A stretch of 64,000 nt of DNA from Taenia hydatigena (GCA_036345935.2 JADWOT020001571.1:1-64000); one strand, 5' to 3'. Positions 24,111 to 36,884 are shown, counted from the first letter of the stretch. A program made the numbers and translations. The notes: generated by a model not told the origin, from the letters alone.

Positions 24111-24664
24111 CTCATGTTACGTAGAACAGACATCACTCCGTCTAAGGCAGCCTTTTTCTCAAACGCCAGTGCCCTCCTTTGTTCCTCATGTATCATTCTC
24201 TTTCTCCTTACCCCATATTATAATTGCATGATTCAAAAAGGGATTATGCCACATCGTGCACTTTTTCTTACTTCTTTTGTACTTGTGGAGTAACAATGAT
24301 GTGTCGACACACGGCTGCTGATATTGCAACAGCCTCACTCTTCGTGGAAGCCACCTCTCAGTTAATGGGGATCGAGACCGTTCACAAGTGATGTCTGCAA
24401 TCATGGTGTGTCTCCTTCCTTCTTTGCATCCCTTGGTGATCTCTTCACTTCACTAGTGATGTCTGCACAACTAGCCTACTTGGACAGGCAGGTGTGTGCT
24501 ACCCGACACCCGATTTCGATCCTCCTGAGTTGTGTCCGCCGCCAACTTTTCCTTTGTAATGTAGCAGAGATTCGACATTCGTCTATTGTCTACTTGGTTG
24601 CAGAACAAATTGCTACCTTAAGAAGCTTTGGAACCCGATCAACTTCGTCCCTAGAAGCATCTAA

Positions 24665-26680
24665 TGATTTTTTACCTTCTCATATCGATGCGTACATTTC
24701 TTGCATAAGTAATATCACCAGAGGTGTCCTTTCAACCCAAGCGAGTTCTCGTAATCTTCGCAGTCTCAGGGATGCTTACGTGTCGACCTGATAAAGTGGC
24801 TGCATATCCGTCTCCACTAATGATGCTGCTGGTCATTCTGGCTGTAGAGTTCGGCAGTGTTGCAGCAGTGCCAATTGCATCAACAGCGGTGGCGGCACAG
24901 CGGTACCGGTTCTGGATACTGATACCTACCTGCATCCAATCTACTCGTCTTAAGTAACTAAGGACCAAGTAAGGAAAGACGAAATCCCCACCTTTATACA
25001 CCCTTGCGAATGTGTCGATACACAGCTGCTGACACTGCGAATGCCTCACGCTTCGTGGAAGCCATAGCGGGTTGCAGCTTCGACATGTCTTGAGATGCGA
25101 TGAACTATGTCCTTACAATCATCTAGTTAATTTTTGCTGTCTCATGTCGATGCGCACTCTTCTTGCATGAGTGTTGTCATCGGAGGTGCCCTTTTGAATC
25201 AAGCGAGTCCTCGTAATCTTCGCAGTCATAGGGATCAACCAGGTACAGAAGAGACAGTGAAGAACAAGTAAAATAGAATCTTTTCCGTCTAGCTGCTCCT
25301 CGGCAAAGAGCTCTTTAGTTTTTGTTTGCAATAATCTTGTGTGGTGTCTACCTTAACACCGCTCTAGTGGCATCCACCGTATCACTTGAAAGGGAATTCT
25401 CTACGCAATAAAATGAAGGCATTGATTACCAGAGCAAAGTGTGTAAGGAATGCGGATATCATTTCTTCTTCATGACCTCCACATCCCTAGAATGTGTAGA
25501 GTGCGTGCAGATCGTCCATATAATCCACCCACTCGCGTCCGGCACACTTGAGTGGTAGGATGCTGTTACGCACGCAATTCATTTTCAAATCCCCATCTTC
25601 TCGTCAACGACAGACAAGGCAGCTACATAGCTACACGTTTCATGTTTCGGTAGTGTGACGATGACCCTGTCGGAGGTTGAAGTAGTTTGCGCAGCCTCCT
25701 TCTGTACGTACCTAGTCTTTGCACTGGTGAACTGCTGTCGCAATGCAGTCAACCTGGTGACATGGTGATAGTAGAGGTGTTCCTGTCAATTTAAATTTTT
25801 CTTTCCTTCTTAATTGCTTAATTGCTAGTGCTCCTTACTTTCTGTCCTCCTTCACTCTGGCATAGTGGTATGCTTTAAATGCAGTTTTTGCCACATTTGG
25901 TGCTAATTTTCATTACCCATGTTTGGAAGTATCGACTAAAAGGGAATGGGAACGCAATGGTGCTTTGGGGGTGAGTAGGTGAGAACGTGCAAGGGAGGCG
26001 GTCACCTGTAGGAGAAGGTCGAGATTAATGGAATAAATAGAAGGAAACAGTAAGTGATGCGCACAGCCCATCATCAAACCGTCATCTTCCTCTCCCACTA
26101 GCCAAATGCTCTTGCATTCATGCATAGAGTCGTCGGGATGACATGTGACAAGTGTCCATATGGCCATAGGTGGCACAAGCATAGCCACTGAGAGGTGATT
26201 ATTTCAGGTCAAAATTATTTTGCAGCAGTTTCTCAACCTACTCGAAAGAACTCTGCATGATTTTATCATGTCTGCGCAAAACTTCTCTAATCGTGTTATT
26301 TAAAGCAATCGACCTCTCAGCGATCCGACTATCCACACTCGTTCTAGCTCTAGACTTATCGGATGTTGGCAGGAAAACCGACGTTTTCCTATCACTGGAA
26401 GCTGATCCGAGAATGCAGCACTACTAAATCCATATCAAAAGCATTCGGTTTTCACTGGGAAAGACTCGTCTAATTGGGAAATCAAGTGAGTCAAGCGGAC
26501 TCCTTGAGATAGTAACTCACGATGAGTTCATCTCCCTGCCAAGCATTCCATGGCCTAAAATACGCCACAGTTGTGTTTGACATAGAAGTCAAAATGAGGA
26601 ACTTCACGGCCTGCACAATTTCTAGCAGTTGGTCAGGTGGATGATTAGTCGGTTTGCCGATTCAACCAGACAGGCATTCA
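24665..26680 (+). repeat. Long direct repeat, copy 2, with an extra partial unit
   Basis: 24,807-26,680 parallels 10,111-12,134. A further piece, 24,670-24,780 (ATCGATGCGTACATTTCTTG, AAGCGAGTTCTCGTAATCTT), repeats a block found again at 25,110-25,235, so part of the unit is tandem here. Confidence 0.65.
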
Positions 26681-28419
26681 ATAACTTGCGCGACTGAGTG
26701 ACTGAGTGCAAAACAATGTAAGCAATGACATTACGACACAACGAGGCCGGCTAACAAGGTTTTGATCAAGACAACGCAGAATATTCATATCATCGTATCG
26801 AGATGTGCTTAGTGAGTGGATCGCACTTGCTTTGGTCGGGCGGGCGTTGGCACTCCTCCATAGGCAGCCAGGCATGCCCCTCAATGCAGGCGATGGCGAA
26901 TGGCAAATATTCAGACTTGTGGTTAATCTTGGGGCACAATTGGGCGTAGCAGCCCATGAAGTCGACATAGGTAGGAACTACCTATTCATTAGTTTGCTAG
27001 AGTTGTTGCACATAGGCAATTTCTCTGCAATCAAGTCATGTCATCATTGCTGCGACAATCGACGAGCCAGTCATGGCAATTCTACTAATAAGGCGGTGGC
27101 TAATCCTCATCACTCTGCTCCGTTCATCCTGTCACCCACGAAGGAGATTGTTACCCACCTGCATTTTATCCACTGCTTTTCAAGAATTAAAAATCAAATG
27201 GAAAGAAATGAGCATCAAGCCTACTAGCACACTCTGCTGGCATTGTAGCTACAAATTGCACACACGGCAGCAGCCTCGCTCTACGTGGCAGCTGTGCCTC
27301 GGGCAGTGGGCATCGATGCTGTGTGCATGTTGCCTCCGTAGGGTATGCAGCCATGGTTTGCCTCTGTTTTGTACTTATAATGGCTCAGTTAGGGAACAGG
27401 CAATGTCTGCACAGTCTACCTGCTTTGAGTAGGCAGGTGTGCGCTACTTGCTTTGATGTGTGTGAGAGATTGGCGTTTATCGATTCCTCCTTGATTCTCA
27501 CTTCCATCGTTGGCGATGTAATAAGCGGAACAAACTGGTGAGGGTTATTTTTCCTCACAGTGCATGCTTCTCCCTCTATGATAGATGATGACTGGGGTTC
27601 CGAACCGAGATTTATGCTTACCAAACACTTTTCCTTTATTCAAGAGAATTATTTTTTCCAACAATTGCATGCTGCGATTCAGCCAGCGTAGAGGGATGCG
27701 TCTTCACCTCCTCTCATTTGCATCAATCATGCCAGCAATGACCATGAGTTTTCAGTGGAATCTTCGGCATCAGTATGTGACTGCGATCTGGATGGAAGCA
27801 TGGCGAATTAAAATAAATGGACACAATAGACATTGTTTAAAATTTGCCTTTGTCCAAATCGTGGTTTGACTTAGGTTGTGTGGATAAGACGGAGCGGGGC
27901 AGATGACTGAGTCGGTGAGTGGACTTGACTCAGCTCTTGTTCTCCTCCGAGTAGCTAACAACTACGAATGTACACAGGTGAAATCTTTCCGCGTAGTGTA
28001 GCACCAGGTTAAGAAGAATTGAGCATCGCGAGGATGAGAAGGCGATGAGGTGGGTGAAGGCGGTGTGTGGGGATGGCAAAGGTAAATGATGTTTCGTCGC
28101 TGCACTCGAGGTGCCTCAGTAGCTTTTTGAAGCATCAGTCTTGTCGATACACTGGTAATACTAAAAGTGATATTCTGAGTGAACAGCGTCGGAACATATC
28201 TGTGCAGAGCAGTTTATAGAAATGTGTATTCTTCGTGAAAGTGGTCGACGCATGGTCAGCGTTAGCATCATGCGTGTCGTTTTTGATTGGGACGCAGTGG
28301 GTTTCGCCCTTCAAAGCGAAGTGTGCCGATTGCTTTTATTCCCTTAGAACGAGTAGAGTGAGAACAGGTAGCAAACGCTCTTCATTGGTGGTGAGGGTTA
28401 TGCTAACTCAGAGTACGCT
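26681..28419. repeat. Repeat fragments; no gene
   Basis: 27,220-27,300 (GCAGCAGCCTCGCTCTACGT) belongs to the 1,165/4,850 family. 28,190-28,270 resembles 50,990-51,060. ORFs of 119-140 aa here fall in these repeats. Confidence 0.4.
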
Positions 28420-28500
28420 TCTCCCTCGAAGGCGGATAACGAGAAACGTGTTCGCCGAACGCTCCGTGCGACTAAGCACAGAATCAACCTTCCAGCTCAG
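28420..28500 (+). repeat. ED/VF module, copy 5 (short)
   Basis: GGCGGATAACGAGAAACGTG then TTCGCCGAACGCTCCGTGCG; the acidic run is degraded. Confidence 0.4.
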
Positions 28501-29549
28501 CTTCTCTAGGCGTTAAGCCAGCCACATCGCAATTTTCACATTTTAGTTACAAAGTGGCATTGTTAACCTACTCAGACATTGTTCTGTTTCCTGCCTTGCT
28601 ATGATCCCAACAGGAACTAAACGAGTGTTCCCTTAAATTTGTGGCTTGGGGAAATCTACTTGAACCCTATGAGTGACCTTAATTGGGATGTTGCTTAGGC
28701 AAACACACACAGCACGGGACTCCCAGCAGACGAAAGCAAGGACGCTCACCCAAGAGGAGCGAGAGGACGTTAAAGAAACCAGTTTATTCGTTTTCTGCGC
28801 CAATTTGGTTTTAAGTGGATTTCTTAAACTGCGTTGATACATTAGGTCACTTTGGGCATTGCTTAGAAGTTACCTTCAAAATCTATTGTTTTGGAGTAAC
28901 CGTTGTCGCTACTGCAGCATGCACTGTGTGTTGGCCGGGTGATTGAATAGTGCAGATCGCCTCTTAGCCGGTCACCTATTCCATTTCGCAGCCTATTTCA
29001 TACTGCCAACAGCAAGCGCGACCCATTTGACATGTCAACTGGCACTTGTGTCAATATTGCCAACCAACGCAGATAGGCAGGTGCGTGGGTGACAGTAAAT
29101 AGCGCGAACGTTTTGGTATTTGAGACGAATTCCACCTCTGACGTGCATTTGCTAAAGCGACTAGCATCATGTCTGTGACCAAACACTCTTCTGCAATTAT
29201 CTTCACATCCCCATATGAAGGCTCCTATAAGTCGGCCTTTACTTGGACGTGTCTTTCCAATCCCTTTTGCTTGTGCTATCAGCACTACGATCTAGAGAAG
29301 CACCCAATCCATCACTCAATGATTGAGTCAACTTTGTACACACGATATCCATATTTGCCAAGATTGCAAAATGTCGGTACTGCTTTCTGAGTATGCATTT
29401 AACAAAACTACTGTTTACACCTAGCTTTTGCTGTGGGTGAATTATTATAGTTTTTGTGATTACGTCGTGTAGAGAATAAGGAGCGTGAATGCTCATCTGG
29501 GATATGCTACAGGACGCGCATTGGTGGCAGTGGTGAAACACTAGAGTTG
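28501..29549. other. No gene recognised
   Basis: Contains the 29,005-29,070 repeat shared with 8,600. Other ORFs unsupported. Confidence 0.4.
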
Positions 29550-31690
29550 CTGCCTTACTTTACGGCAATTCACTCCTCCACACCTTACTTCATCTTACCC
29601 TGAATCTCTCCGCTATTCTGAGCTTCCCTCCACCCATTTGTGCCAGTTTGTGCAGTTTAATAATTTTTACCACATCGTGTCCGATTGCACCGCATTGCAT
29701 TGCCTTCGGTTGCGCAGCACCGGCTGCATGTATTACTGCATTGGAATGTGAGGTGGTTAAAGTGATGTCGATGGTATCATCTGAAGACGCACAGATGCAA
29801 CCGCATTAATCATTTAAGGATTGCAGCTCCTAAGATTATTTGTCAGGCATCGTTATAGTCAATCCTGCGTGCGTAAAAATCGAATTCATCAATTTTGCTT
29901 AAAATGCATTCATTCGATCATAAATTAATTCACAATTTTTAATTCACTCAATCCTGTAAAGCTTTAATCGTTTCAATGAATGGCTGACTGATTGTTGGAA
30001 ATGCAGCTAAGTTCACGTTTCGATATCATACAGAAGGCAGTTACAGATACTGAGGATCTTCTACAGGACAGTATTCATGACACAGTGAAAATCCGTCAAG
30101 ACGCATTTGCGACGCTAGAGCAGTAACTGTTGTACATTCTGCAAGTACATCGCCACGAAGAATTGCAACAATTTGCTCTTTACTGCCCATTTAGTGTTGA
30201 CTCTGTGCTCCACTACACTAATTACTACAATGAACGCATTTGACTACTTGTTTGCGCACAGTTACTCTTGTGTTGGTCCCCTTTGAGTGAAAGGTGTAGG
30301 CTGAGTTCTGGAGCACGTATTCCTTCTGCATGCCATCCGATCACTCTGGCAGCATCGCTAGTTCCCTGACTGTTAGTGAGCCACATGGATAGCAGCGACA
30401 AAGAGAAGGAAGAGGCTATGGAATGAGCCCTTTTATACAAGATTGCGACATGCGCCAACTCGAGAAGTGGATTGTTAAAACAGAAAACTGACGGTTGAAA
30501 AGAAGTTGGCCGACAATGAGCAGCAATGCTACTTGAGAAGAAGGTGTAGACACAACACCCCTCATTTTATGTACTTTGCTTGAACGCACAGGTTCACTTA
30601 CCAATGGGAAGCAAAATTCTGTCACTAATTTGGGTAATGTTAACGTCTAGGGGTACATATTTGTAGTCGTAAAAAGCGGTACTTTTCCTCTTGTGCTCAA
30701 AATGCGTTTTATTGAAAATCTGACAGGAGCGAACAGGAAGAAATCGCAATGAGTTACTAAGAGTAGCACAGCTGGTAAGGGAAGTTGAGGATAAGAAATG
30801 TATGTAGTGAACACTTAGCAGACGCCAGCGGTTGCTTCGCGTGGATGCCCGTGGATTTGAACACCACTGAGGTTATGCTACGCCAATCCGGGTTAGTACA
30901 TGGGTAAGTGACGGATGTGGAACGCTCGGAGCCGCTGGCACACTTTGTAACATTTCAATCATCTGCAATTCTTTTAATCGCCTCCACTACTCTTGTTCAC
31001 TCGTTTGCGCTATTTCGTACAGTTGGTTCCTATCCCACATAATTGTATCCCTTTGCATTGTGTTCGATTGTGAAGTATAGCCTGCATGCATTACTCTGTT
31101 GAATGGTGCAATACTATAGGGTTTGGCAGCGGCATCGGTGGTGGGGGAAGACGTCGCAGTCAAAGTGATATCGACGGCTTCATATGAAGTTAATTGGGTG
31201 CAAACGCATTGAAGATTAGTGTAATGTGGCTGTTTAGTCTGCTGTCACAAATTTCCTGTCAGATGCACGAAGTGTTACAAAGTGAATTGTAGAGTGGATA
31301 CACATTGACAGATGTAAACGGATAAAGACTGTTCATATGCGGCAACAAAATTTCGTGTACATCCATTTCAACCTAATCTCTTCTAACAATTTTTGCACTT
31401 TTCCGTTTACTTAATAGAGCAAACGTCGTTTACAATTGATGAGAATTCTGTTCGCCGTCGCATCAATCGCTCCAGTGAACTCACTGAGATACTCGGATGT
31501 GCTCATTCACTACCTCATTGCACCATCTTTACACCACGGGCGTAATTAGGACTCGTGAGCACTACATCATGCTCCATTCTGCCAAGATGCCTGAACATCA
31601 GCGTGGCATAGTAGAGGAGGAAGAGTTAGTGGAATCAGTCTTAATGAACACAAATTGGGGCATGCGCCATTTCGAGTAGCGGCTTGCAAA
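29550..31690 (+). repeat. Diverged tandem duplication, unit ~1.2-1.4 kb
   Basis: 29,560-29,860 parallels 30,960-31,250 (TGCATGTATTACTGCATTGG versus TGCATGCATTACTCTGTTGA; AAAGTGATGTCGATGG versus AAAGTGATATCGACGG). 30,421-30,470 parallels 31,635-31,680 (GACATGCGCCAACTCGAGAA versus GGCATGCGCCATTTCGAGTA). Confidence 0.5.
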
Positions 31691-32204
31691 GACAGCACAC
31701 AGACAGTGGACTCCTGTCAGCGTTGCTGTCCGAAGACCGCGACGGCGACAGACTAGTTAGGCCTTGCTGTAGGCACCAGTCTAGAGCTGGCTTGAGCATC
31801 ACTGCAACCACTAGAATGCCATATAGTCTTCACCATCCTGTGGTGGTAGACATGAGGAGAAGGCTAAAACAATGGGAAGTGTGACCTTTGAGCCACGGAT
31901 CATGCTAAATCCACGATCTGAATCCCTCCACCTACGCGTCTATAATGCACTCAGCACCTTTAAATCCCAAGCAATCTCTAAACACCACACATGCACAAAC
32001 AAATCACAAAATCAAACAACTTAACAGATGAAACTTAGCAGCCTTACACCTTTAAACTTATAAATACATAACTATACCTATTACTCCTCCTTCTCCTCCC
32101 TTCTCCACCTCGACCTCATTCTCATCATCCCAATCAATCTTACAAGACAACTCTTCACAAGTTCAATCCCTTTATTTGATTTGTTGGCCGCATCGTCGCA
32201 ATTT
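31691..32204. other. No gene recognised
   Basis: CA- and TTA-rich stretch 31,970-32,130; nothing else. Confidence 0.4.
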
Positions 32205-32592
32205 AATTTTTGGGCGATCTGATTGCGACGCTGTCGGACAGAGAAATGGTCTACACAGCATTTCTGCTTGCGTACGTGAGCTTCGCATTGCTCAATTGGA
32301 GCAGGGCAATGAGCTTCAGTCCCTCTCTAATTGGCCAATCATTACGCCGCCTTGTACGTCTGATAGCGAGAAAAGGTGATCCGAGGGAGCATCACCAGTG
32401 CTCAGTTGGAGTAGAAGTGACACCGTGCAGACGCCACCAACAGAAGCTGCCATTGGCCTCAGTGGACCAGGATGCAACTAACTTCGCAACGTCATCTCTT
32501 TCTCATCAACTCGCATTGATGGTGTTGTTTGCATGACAACTGCATCCAGTCAACCTAAACTTGTTAAGGTCGACCCATCTTCAGCAGCTATC
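32205..32592 (+). repeat. Dispersed repeat R2, second copy, first part
   Basis: Matches 6,210-6,655 (frame AMSFSPSLIGQSLRRLVRLI). Continues at 33,684 after insertions. Confidence 0.65.
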
Positions 32593-33483
32593 CACATTAA
32601 CAAATATCATAATTGGGACGTGTAAAAATAAACTTATCAGACAAAATGCTTCAAATTGTAGCACTACAGCAAATAATACAAACACGAACTTGGTAGCCCT
32701 TTTGTCCGTCCATAACAATGATTCAATGTGAGAAATCGCCATTACCACAGGAGGAGACGTTGAGCCAGCAGAAATGTCACTCAAAACACCGCGTCGTCAC
32801 CTTAGAGCGAAGCGTCGATTGTGGTCATGGCAACGACAATTAAAAACAAGGGATGATTTGTGTGATAAGAGTAACGCATTAACAAGCACAATCAATGCAA
32901 TTTTTTGCGTGTATTAAATTTCGCGATGTGGAATTAGTGGGTTAGCGATGCCACGCATAATGGCAAATGCAACAATACATATCTTAGCCCAAATATTTTA
33001 AGCACCAAATTAATATTTAACTGAGATTGTGATGTGCATACTTAGAGCTGCTTTTGCTACTAAAATGCGGTACTGCTGAAAGTGAATTATTTGATCTCAC
33101 AATTATTATTTGACATCTTGCATTGGCCCGCTGATATGAACTCATATCCTGGCTACTTACGCCAGGGTGGAAAGGATGGCGTGGAAACAATTTTGTGAAT
33201 GAGTCTACTCACCCATTACCAGACCTGTTCGCATGCGTTACCGGACCGTAGCAGTTATGTTGCGGTGTGGGAGGGATTACGCTTGCGAATCGTTGCCTAC
33301 GAGAGATAGTGCCTCCTTGTCATTGCTACGCAACGGCACGCTATTGTTTAGCCACTGCTTTGTGTTTATGCTGATTCGACGGCAGGCCAATCACTCTAGT
33401 TCGGTTTGTCGTTGCACAATTTCGGCGATCTTATGCAGAGTGTGAGGCATTAGAATAACATGGTAGCCGATGTTGAAAGGAGA
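32593..33483 (+). repeat. Insertion in R2 carrying repeat R4, copy 1
   Basis: Absent from the 6.2-kb copy, where CAGCAGCCGATG is continuous. 32,700-33,060 is R4, also found at 51,765-52,090. Confidence 0.55.
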
Positions 33484-33679
33484 TGTAGTACATTGTTTGT
33501 TGGAAATACCGGTTTCGGCCAAGGTCACAGAGGTGGCCGTACTGCCCTAGCTGCGTGGGCTGGCCTTCAGGCGATGCCAGCAAACTATTTTCCTCAGTTC
33601 GTTGAATATATGTAAATATGTATATTCTGCTATAGCATTCTGTCTTCTTTTGCCTTCGAGGAAGCCTCGGGACGCTACA
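33484..33679 (-). mobile_element. Solo LTR with a recognisable empty site
   Basis: 196 bp, TGTAG...CTACA. The unoccupied sequence is preserved in the related repeat at 6,650-6,690 (CCGATGTTAGAAGGAGAGGC). Here it reads CCGATGTTGAAAGGAGA, then the LTR, then GGATAGGCAAT: a 5-bp duplication GGAGA/GGATA with one change. This is strong evidence of insertion. Confidence 0.72.
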
Positions 33680-33683
33680 GGAT

Positions 33684-33960
33684 AGGCAATGCGAGATGTG
33701 AGGTGGAAAGAGCCCTCTGGAAATTTGCATGTCCATTAACTTGCTATATTACGGAATGTTTTTCGCAAAGTCGGTGAGCTGGATCGCTGACAAACCTGCT
33801 CAATCAGTTCTCACTAGAACTGACACCGTTGATCAATATTTTAAAGTAGTGGCGCCTCTAACACCCACCCACTCACCCAATCCACTAATGTTCGTCTCAT
33901 TATCACCCACTCCATCCTGCTCACATAGAAGGCTTTGGTATGTCGGCCTAGCTGATGTAG
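33684..33960 (+). repeat. Dispersed repeat R2, second copy, last part
   Basis: GGCAATGCGAGATGTGAGGT to CTCACATAGAAGGC, matching 6,670-6,910. Confidence 0.65.
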
Positions 33961-35404
33961 GTGTGGTAGGCTGACTCGTCCTCTTTGGCCAAAGGCATTC
34001 AGTAGATGCGGTTTTCTCGTGCAAAAGCATCATTAATCACTTTCGAGAGAGGAGTGTTCTCTGTCAAACGGGCACGAACCTCATCACGCTACGCTCTTTG
34101 TCATACTAGCAACAGAAAATTTTCTCTACCTGGTATCTCTCTCTTTGTTCCAAGGGGATGAAGGCCTAGAAGGGAGAGACAAGCGCTGAACTCATTGCAC
34201 ACCTTTTCGAACGCGTCGGCATAACGCTGCCATTGTACCTAGAAATTGCACAAAACGGAGCACTCTGGTCTGTCTGAAAGCAGTTCACCCATCAATTTGG
34301 AATGAGACTGTTAAAAGGTGACTTCAGCTAAGTGTAACATTATAATTCACAGCTTCCATTGCACTGGATGATTTCCCAGTAACAGAGCAGAAGATGCTTG
34401 AATTGTCGCAGTACTTCGAGTTGGCTTCAACTCGTTGTTCCTCTCTGCTATGCGATGTTCACAACCTATTCATTACTTGACCAGGTCCTCATAAAAGCGT
34501 GTTAATGGTAGTGAAAGACCCAAATTTGCCGGTCTGATGGGGTTCGCCCAGTTCTACTGAGGTCGATGCGCAATGATGGTGGTCGTCCATTGAGGTGGCG
34601 AGCGAGTGCTGTTGCAGCGATGGGTCACTTGCAAAAATTTAAGTCCTCAAAGAAATAAACGAGGTTAGTCAATTTCATTAAAGCTATTGGTTAAAAATTT
34701 AAGCCAACCAAAGCAGTCGGCAGTCCCACCTACCTCTACGGAACCGGCAGTGGAAGTTACCAGCAAACACTTTCAAAGGGCTCTTTTGCACATTCGAAGA
34801 CGAGCTATGGATTTACCGCAAAGAGAAGATAGTAAATATGGGGTGCACAAGACAACTGCTTTGTGCCAAATCGTGGATCAATCAGGCATGAGCTGGACCG
34901 CATAATCGAGTAAGTCACCTGTTGCAGTCAGCGGCGCCATTCCATATTCCCACCTGGATTCTTACAGGTAGGAGTAGTTACTGAGAAATTGCCAACGTTC
35001 TAAACTGGTGAGATTCTTTGATGAGGTTTCAGTAAGGCGTGATAATGTTTTGACCAATCAGGCAACTACCTGACAAATGCATGGTTTGTTGCTAGGTGTG
35101 TAGCTCGAAACATTAGCGTCTCTCACTAAGGATTTGAGGGCGCACCCAGCATCACAGCGTTGTCTTTCATTCCCTCCAAAGATAAGCATCATTGCAGTTC
35201 AGTGAGTTCCGATTACCCACCTCACAATGGTAATCCCCTTCCAGTGTCGATGAAGACGAATGCAAATTCTAACATCTTTAGTCCGTTGCCCTTTAACAAT
35301 TGTTTACAGCAGTTGCACATTTTAGTGGAACTAAAAGCGCTGCATGGGTGGATGATTGTCATTCTAACTATCTTTCGTATTTAATAAAATCTGCAGTAGA
35401 AAAT
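33961..35404. other. No gene; one repeat fragment
   Basis: 34,140-34,290 holds the AAGGGAGAGACAAGCGCTGA and GCATAACGCTGCC modules of the dispersed mosaic. Nothing else. Confidence 0.4.
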
Positions 35405-35880
35405 AAACAGCTCTTTTGATGAACGCAAACAGGGGGCTGCACTAGTCATAGCAGCTGAGGCGCTTGGTGATTGGTTGTATGGACCTACTGGAAAAGCCAC
35501 GAAAGCGTGGCAGCCATGAAAGCTAGTAGAGTTACAATGGCCAAAGCAGCGCAGGTCGAGTCACCGCCAGTCGTGGTTACTGCAGTAGAAGTCTGGGCAG
35601 GTCTGCGGATCTTTGAGGGGCTTCTTCCAGTCGTGACAGACGCTTTCTCCTCCCCCATTTGATACATGCATGAATTTGCCCCATTATAACAGCAATAATT
35701 AGTGTCGAATTCTACACGTCAACTAACTAGTAACTGCTCACATTGAGGAGCGTCTGTCCAACTCTCGGCAGTAGTTTATTCAGTGCCAAGCAGTACTACT
35801 ACTAATGAGTCTGCGAACTTAATTAGTAGTAGCGGTTACGAATAAATGGGCAGCGTTGCAGAATTGATTCTAGTGGATAT
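35405..35880 (+). repeat. Outer inverted-repeat block, left
   Basis: Reverse complement of 58,955-59,390. The match runs from CAGCTGAGGCGCTTGGTGA-type sequence to CAGAATTGATTCTAGTGGAT. It includes the hydrophobic-tail exon and a TAG-repeat patch. Confidence 0.7.
35485..35720 (-). pseudogene. C-terminal exon of an oncosphere-antigen-like gene (Ser/Thr stalk and hydrophobic tail)
   Basis: Minus-strand frame beginning near EFDTNYCCYNGANSC, then a Ser/Thr/Pro-rich stretch (ASVTTGRSPSKIRRPAQTST), then TCAALAIVTLLAFMAATLSW and a stop at 35,485. The hydrophobic end fits a GPI-anchor signal or a terminal TM segment. A splice acceptor (GTGTAG) precedes AATTCGAC. The FnIII exon lies ~150-470 bp upstream on the same strand, so the two probably formed one gene; FnIII followed by such a tail is known from taeniid EG95/45W-type antigens. 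This exon is intact, but the gene is broken at the FnIII exon. A mirror copy at 59,080-59,330 is frameshifted and has a TGA. Confidence 0.5.
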
Positions 35881-35919
35881 GGCTAGTCCTAAGCAGTAGT
35901 AGTAGTGGTAGTAGTGGTG

Positions 35920-36421
35920 GTTCAGCTTTCAGCAAAATCGAGCATAGAGAACTCATCGCGCTCCAAAGCAGGTGTGGGGCACCAAGGTGCTCTCTGTCGT
36001 TAGAATCTCGCCCATCAATGCGTGCACAAACGGCAACAGAAGTGGTTTGATTTGGCCTTAGATTATAAGAGGTGAAACTCGTCGTCAAAGGGAGATAATG
36101 CTGCTTCCACACTTCAGTGTCGAATGTGTTAGCAATGGAGTAGGCAACAATGCTGGCGTCGGTTCCTGATGGGGTGTTCCAGTTCACACACACGCATTGA
36201 GGAACGAGTGTGTAATACCTTATATGTTTGACTGCCGGTTTCGGTACCCTGACTCAGGTGGCCATGTTGTCCTAGTCACGTGGCCTGGCCTCTGGGACAT
36301 GCCAGCATCCCCGTGCCCTCTGTTTATTGAATATGCATATTCTGCCATAGTAATGCGCCCTCTCTTGCCTTCAAGGGAGTCTAGGGATATTGCAAGGTGC
36401 TTAAATTTTCACATTCTGAGG
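35920..36421 (-). pseudogene. Fibronectin type III exon (EG95/45W-like antigen), split by a solo LTR
   Basis: The minus strand from about 36,210 encodes an FnIII domain: VNWNTPSGTDASIVAYSIAN, then EVWKQHYLPL, then TSYNLRPNQTTSVAVCARID. The conserved Trp, the Tyr of strand C, the Leu-x-Pro before strand F and the closing strand fit FnIII. The start of the domain lies across a 184-bp insertion (36,211-36,394): beyond it the minus strand reads PQNVKI, a stop (TAA), AP, as expected for an FnIII N-terminus. Disruption is therefore double, by the LTR and an in-frame TAA. I could not find a signal-peptide exon upstream, nor a convincing donor after the domain. Family assignment rests on layout and neighbours. 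Confidence 0.58.
36211..36394 (-). mobile_element. Solo LTR inserted in the FnIII exon
   Basis: 184 bp, reading TGTAATACC at one end and ATATTGCA at the other on the plus strand, colinear with the 33,484 and 52,699 copies in reverse (CCTTCAAGGGAGTCTAGGGA, GACTCAGGTGGCCATGTTGT). Its flanks are the two halves of the FnIII N-terminus. The flanking bases (AGTG/AGGT) are too worn for a clean target duplication. Confidence 0.6.
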
Positions 36422-36884
36422 AGTGCTATGACCCTCACAAGTGGAAACGCAATGATTTGTCATTGGCTCCAGCGTCTCATTTACACAATTACGTATGTAC
36501 CTCCACGGGGCAGGGGAGAACTCATGAGGACTACGTCTATTTGCTCAAAAGAAGCTAGCTTGGGTAATGTCGAATAAAGTCGTATTAAAAGTCGCAGAAG
36601 AATAGCAAAATGTTTATTTAAGTGGCTTTGCGCTTGTCAAACTTAGCTTTTGTTTCGATATTGAATAGGCAGTGGTCAGGACAATCCCTTGCGAAGCAAG
36701 GTAACTTAATACTTGATACAAAATCGTTCCCAAATCTCATTTACCATGAATTGGGTTGCTCTGTCGACTTACAACAATGATATCATGTACTTGTTGTGAG
36801 ATTAGAACTAAGATGATTTGACGCAGACCCCAAAATGCCGATCCAGGTATCCCCTAAGGCGACCGTAAATCTCTTCTCGGCTAA
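36422..36884. other. No gene recognised
   Basis: AT-rich sequence next to the FnIII remnant. No splice-supported frame or signal-peptide exon found on either strand. Confidence 0.5.

Noticed and set aside
35895..35920. TAG/GTA repeats as regulatory elements
   Set aside because: Simple trinucleotide repeats with no conserved context beyond the inverted-repeat partner.
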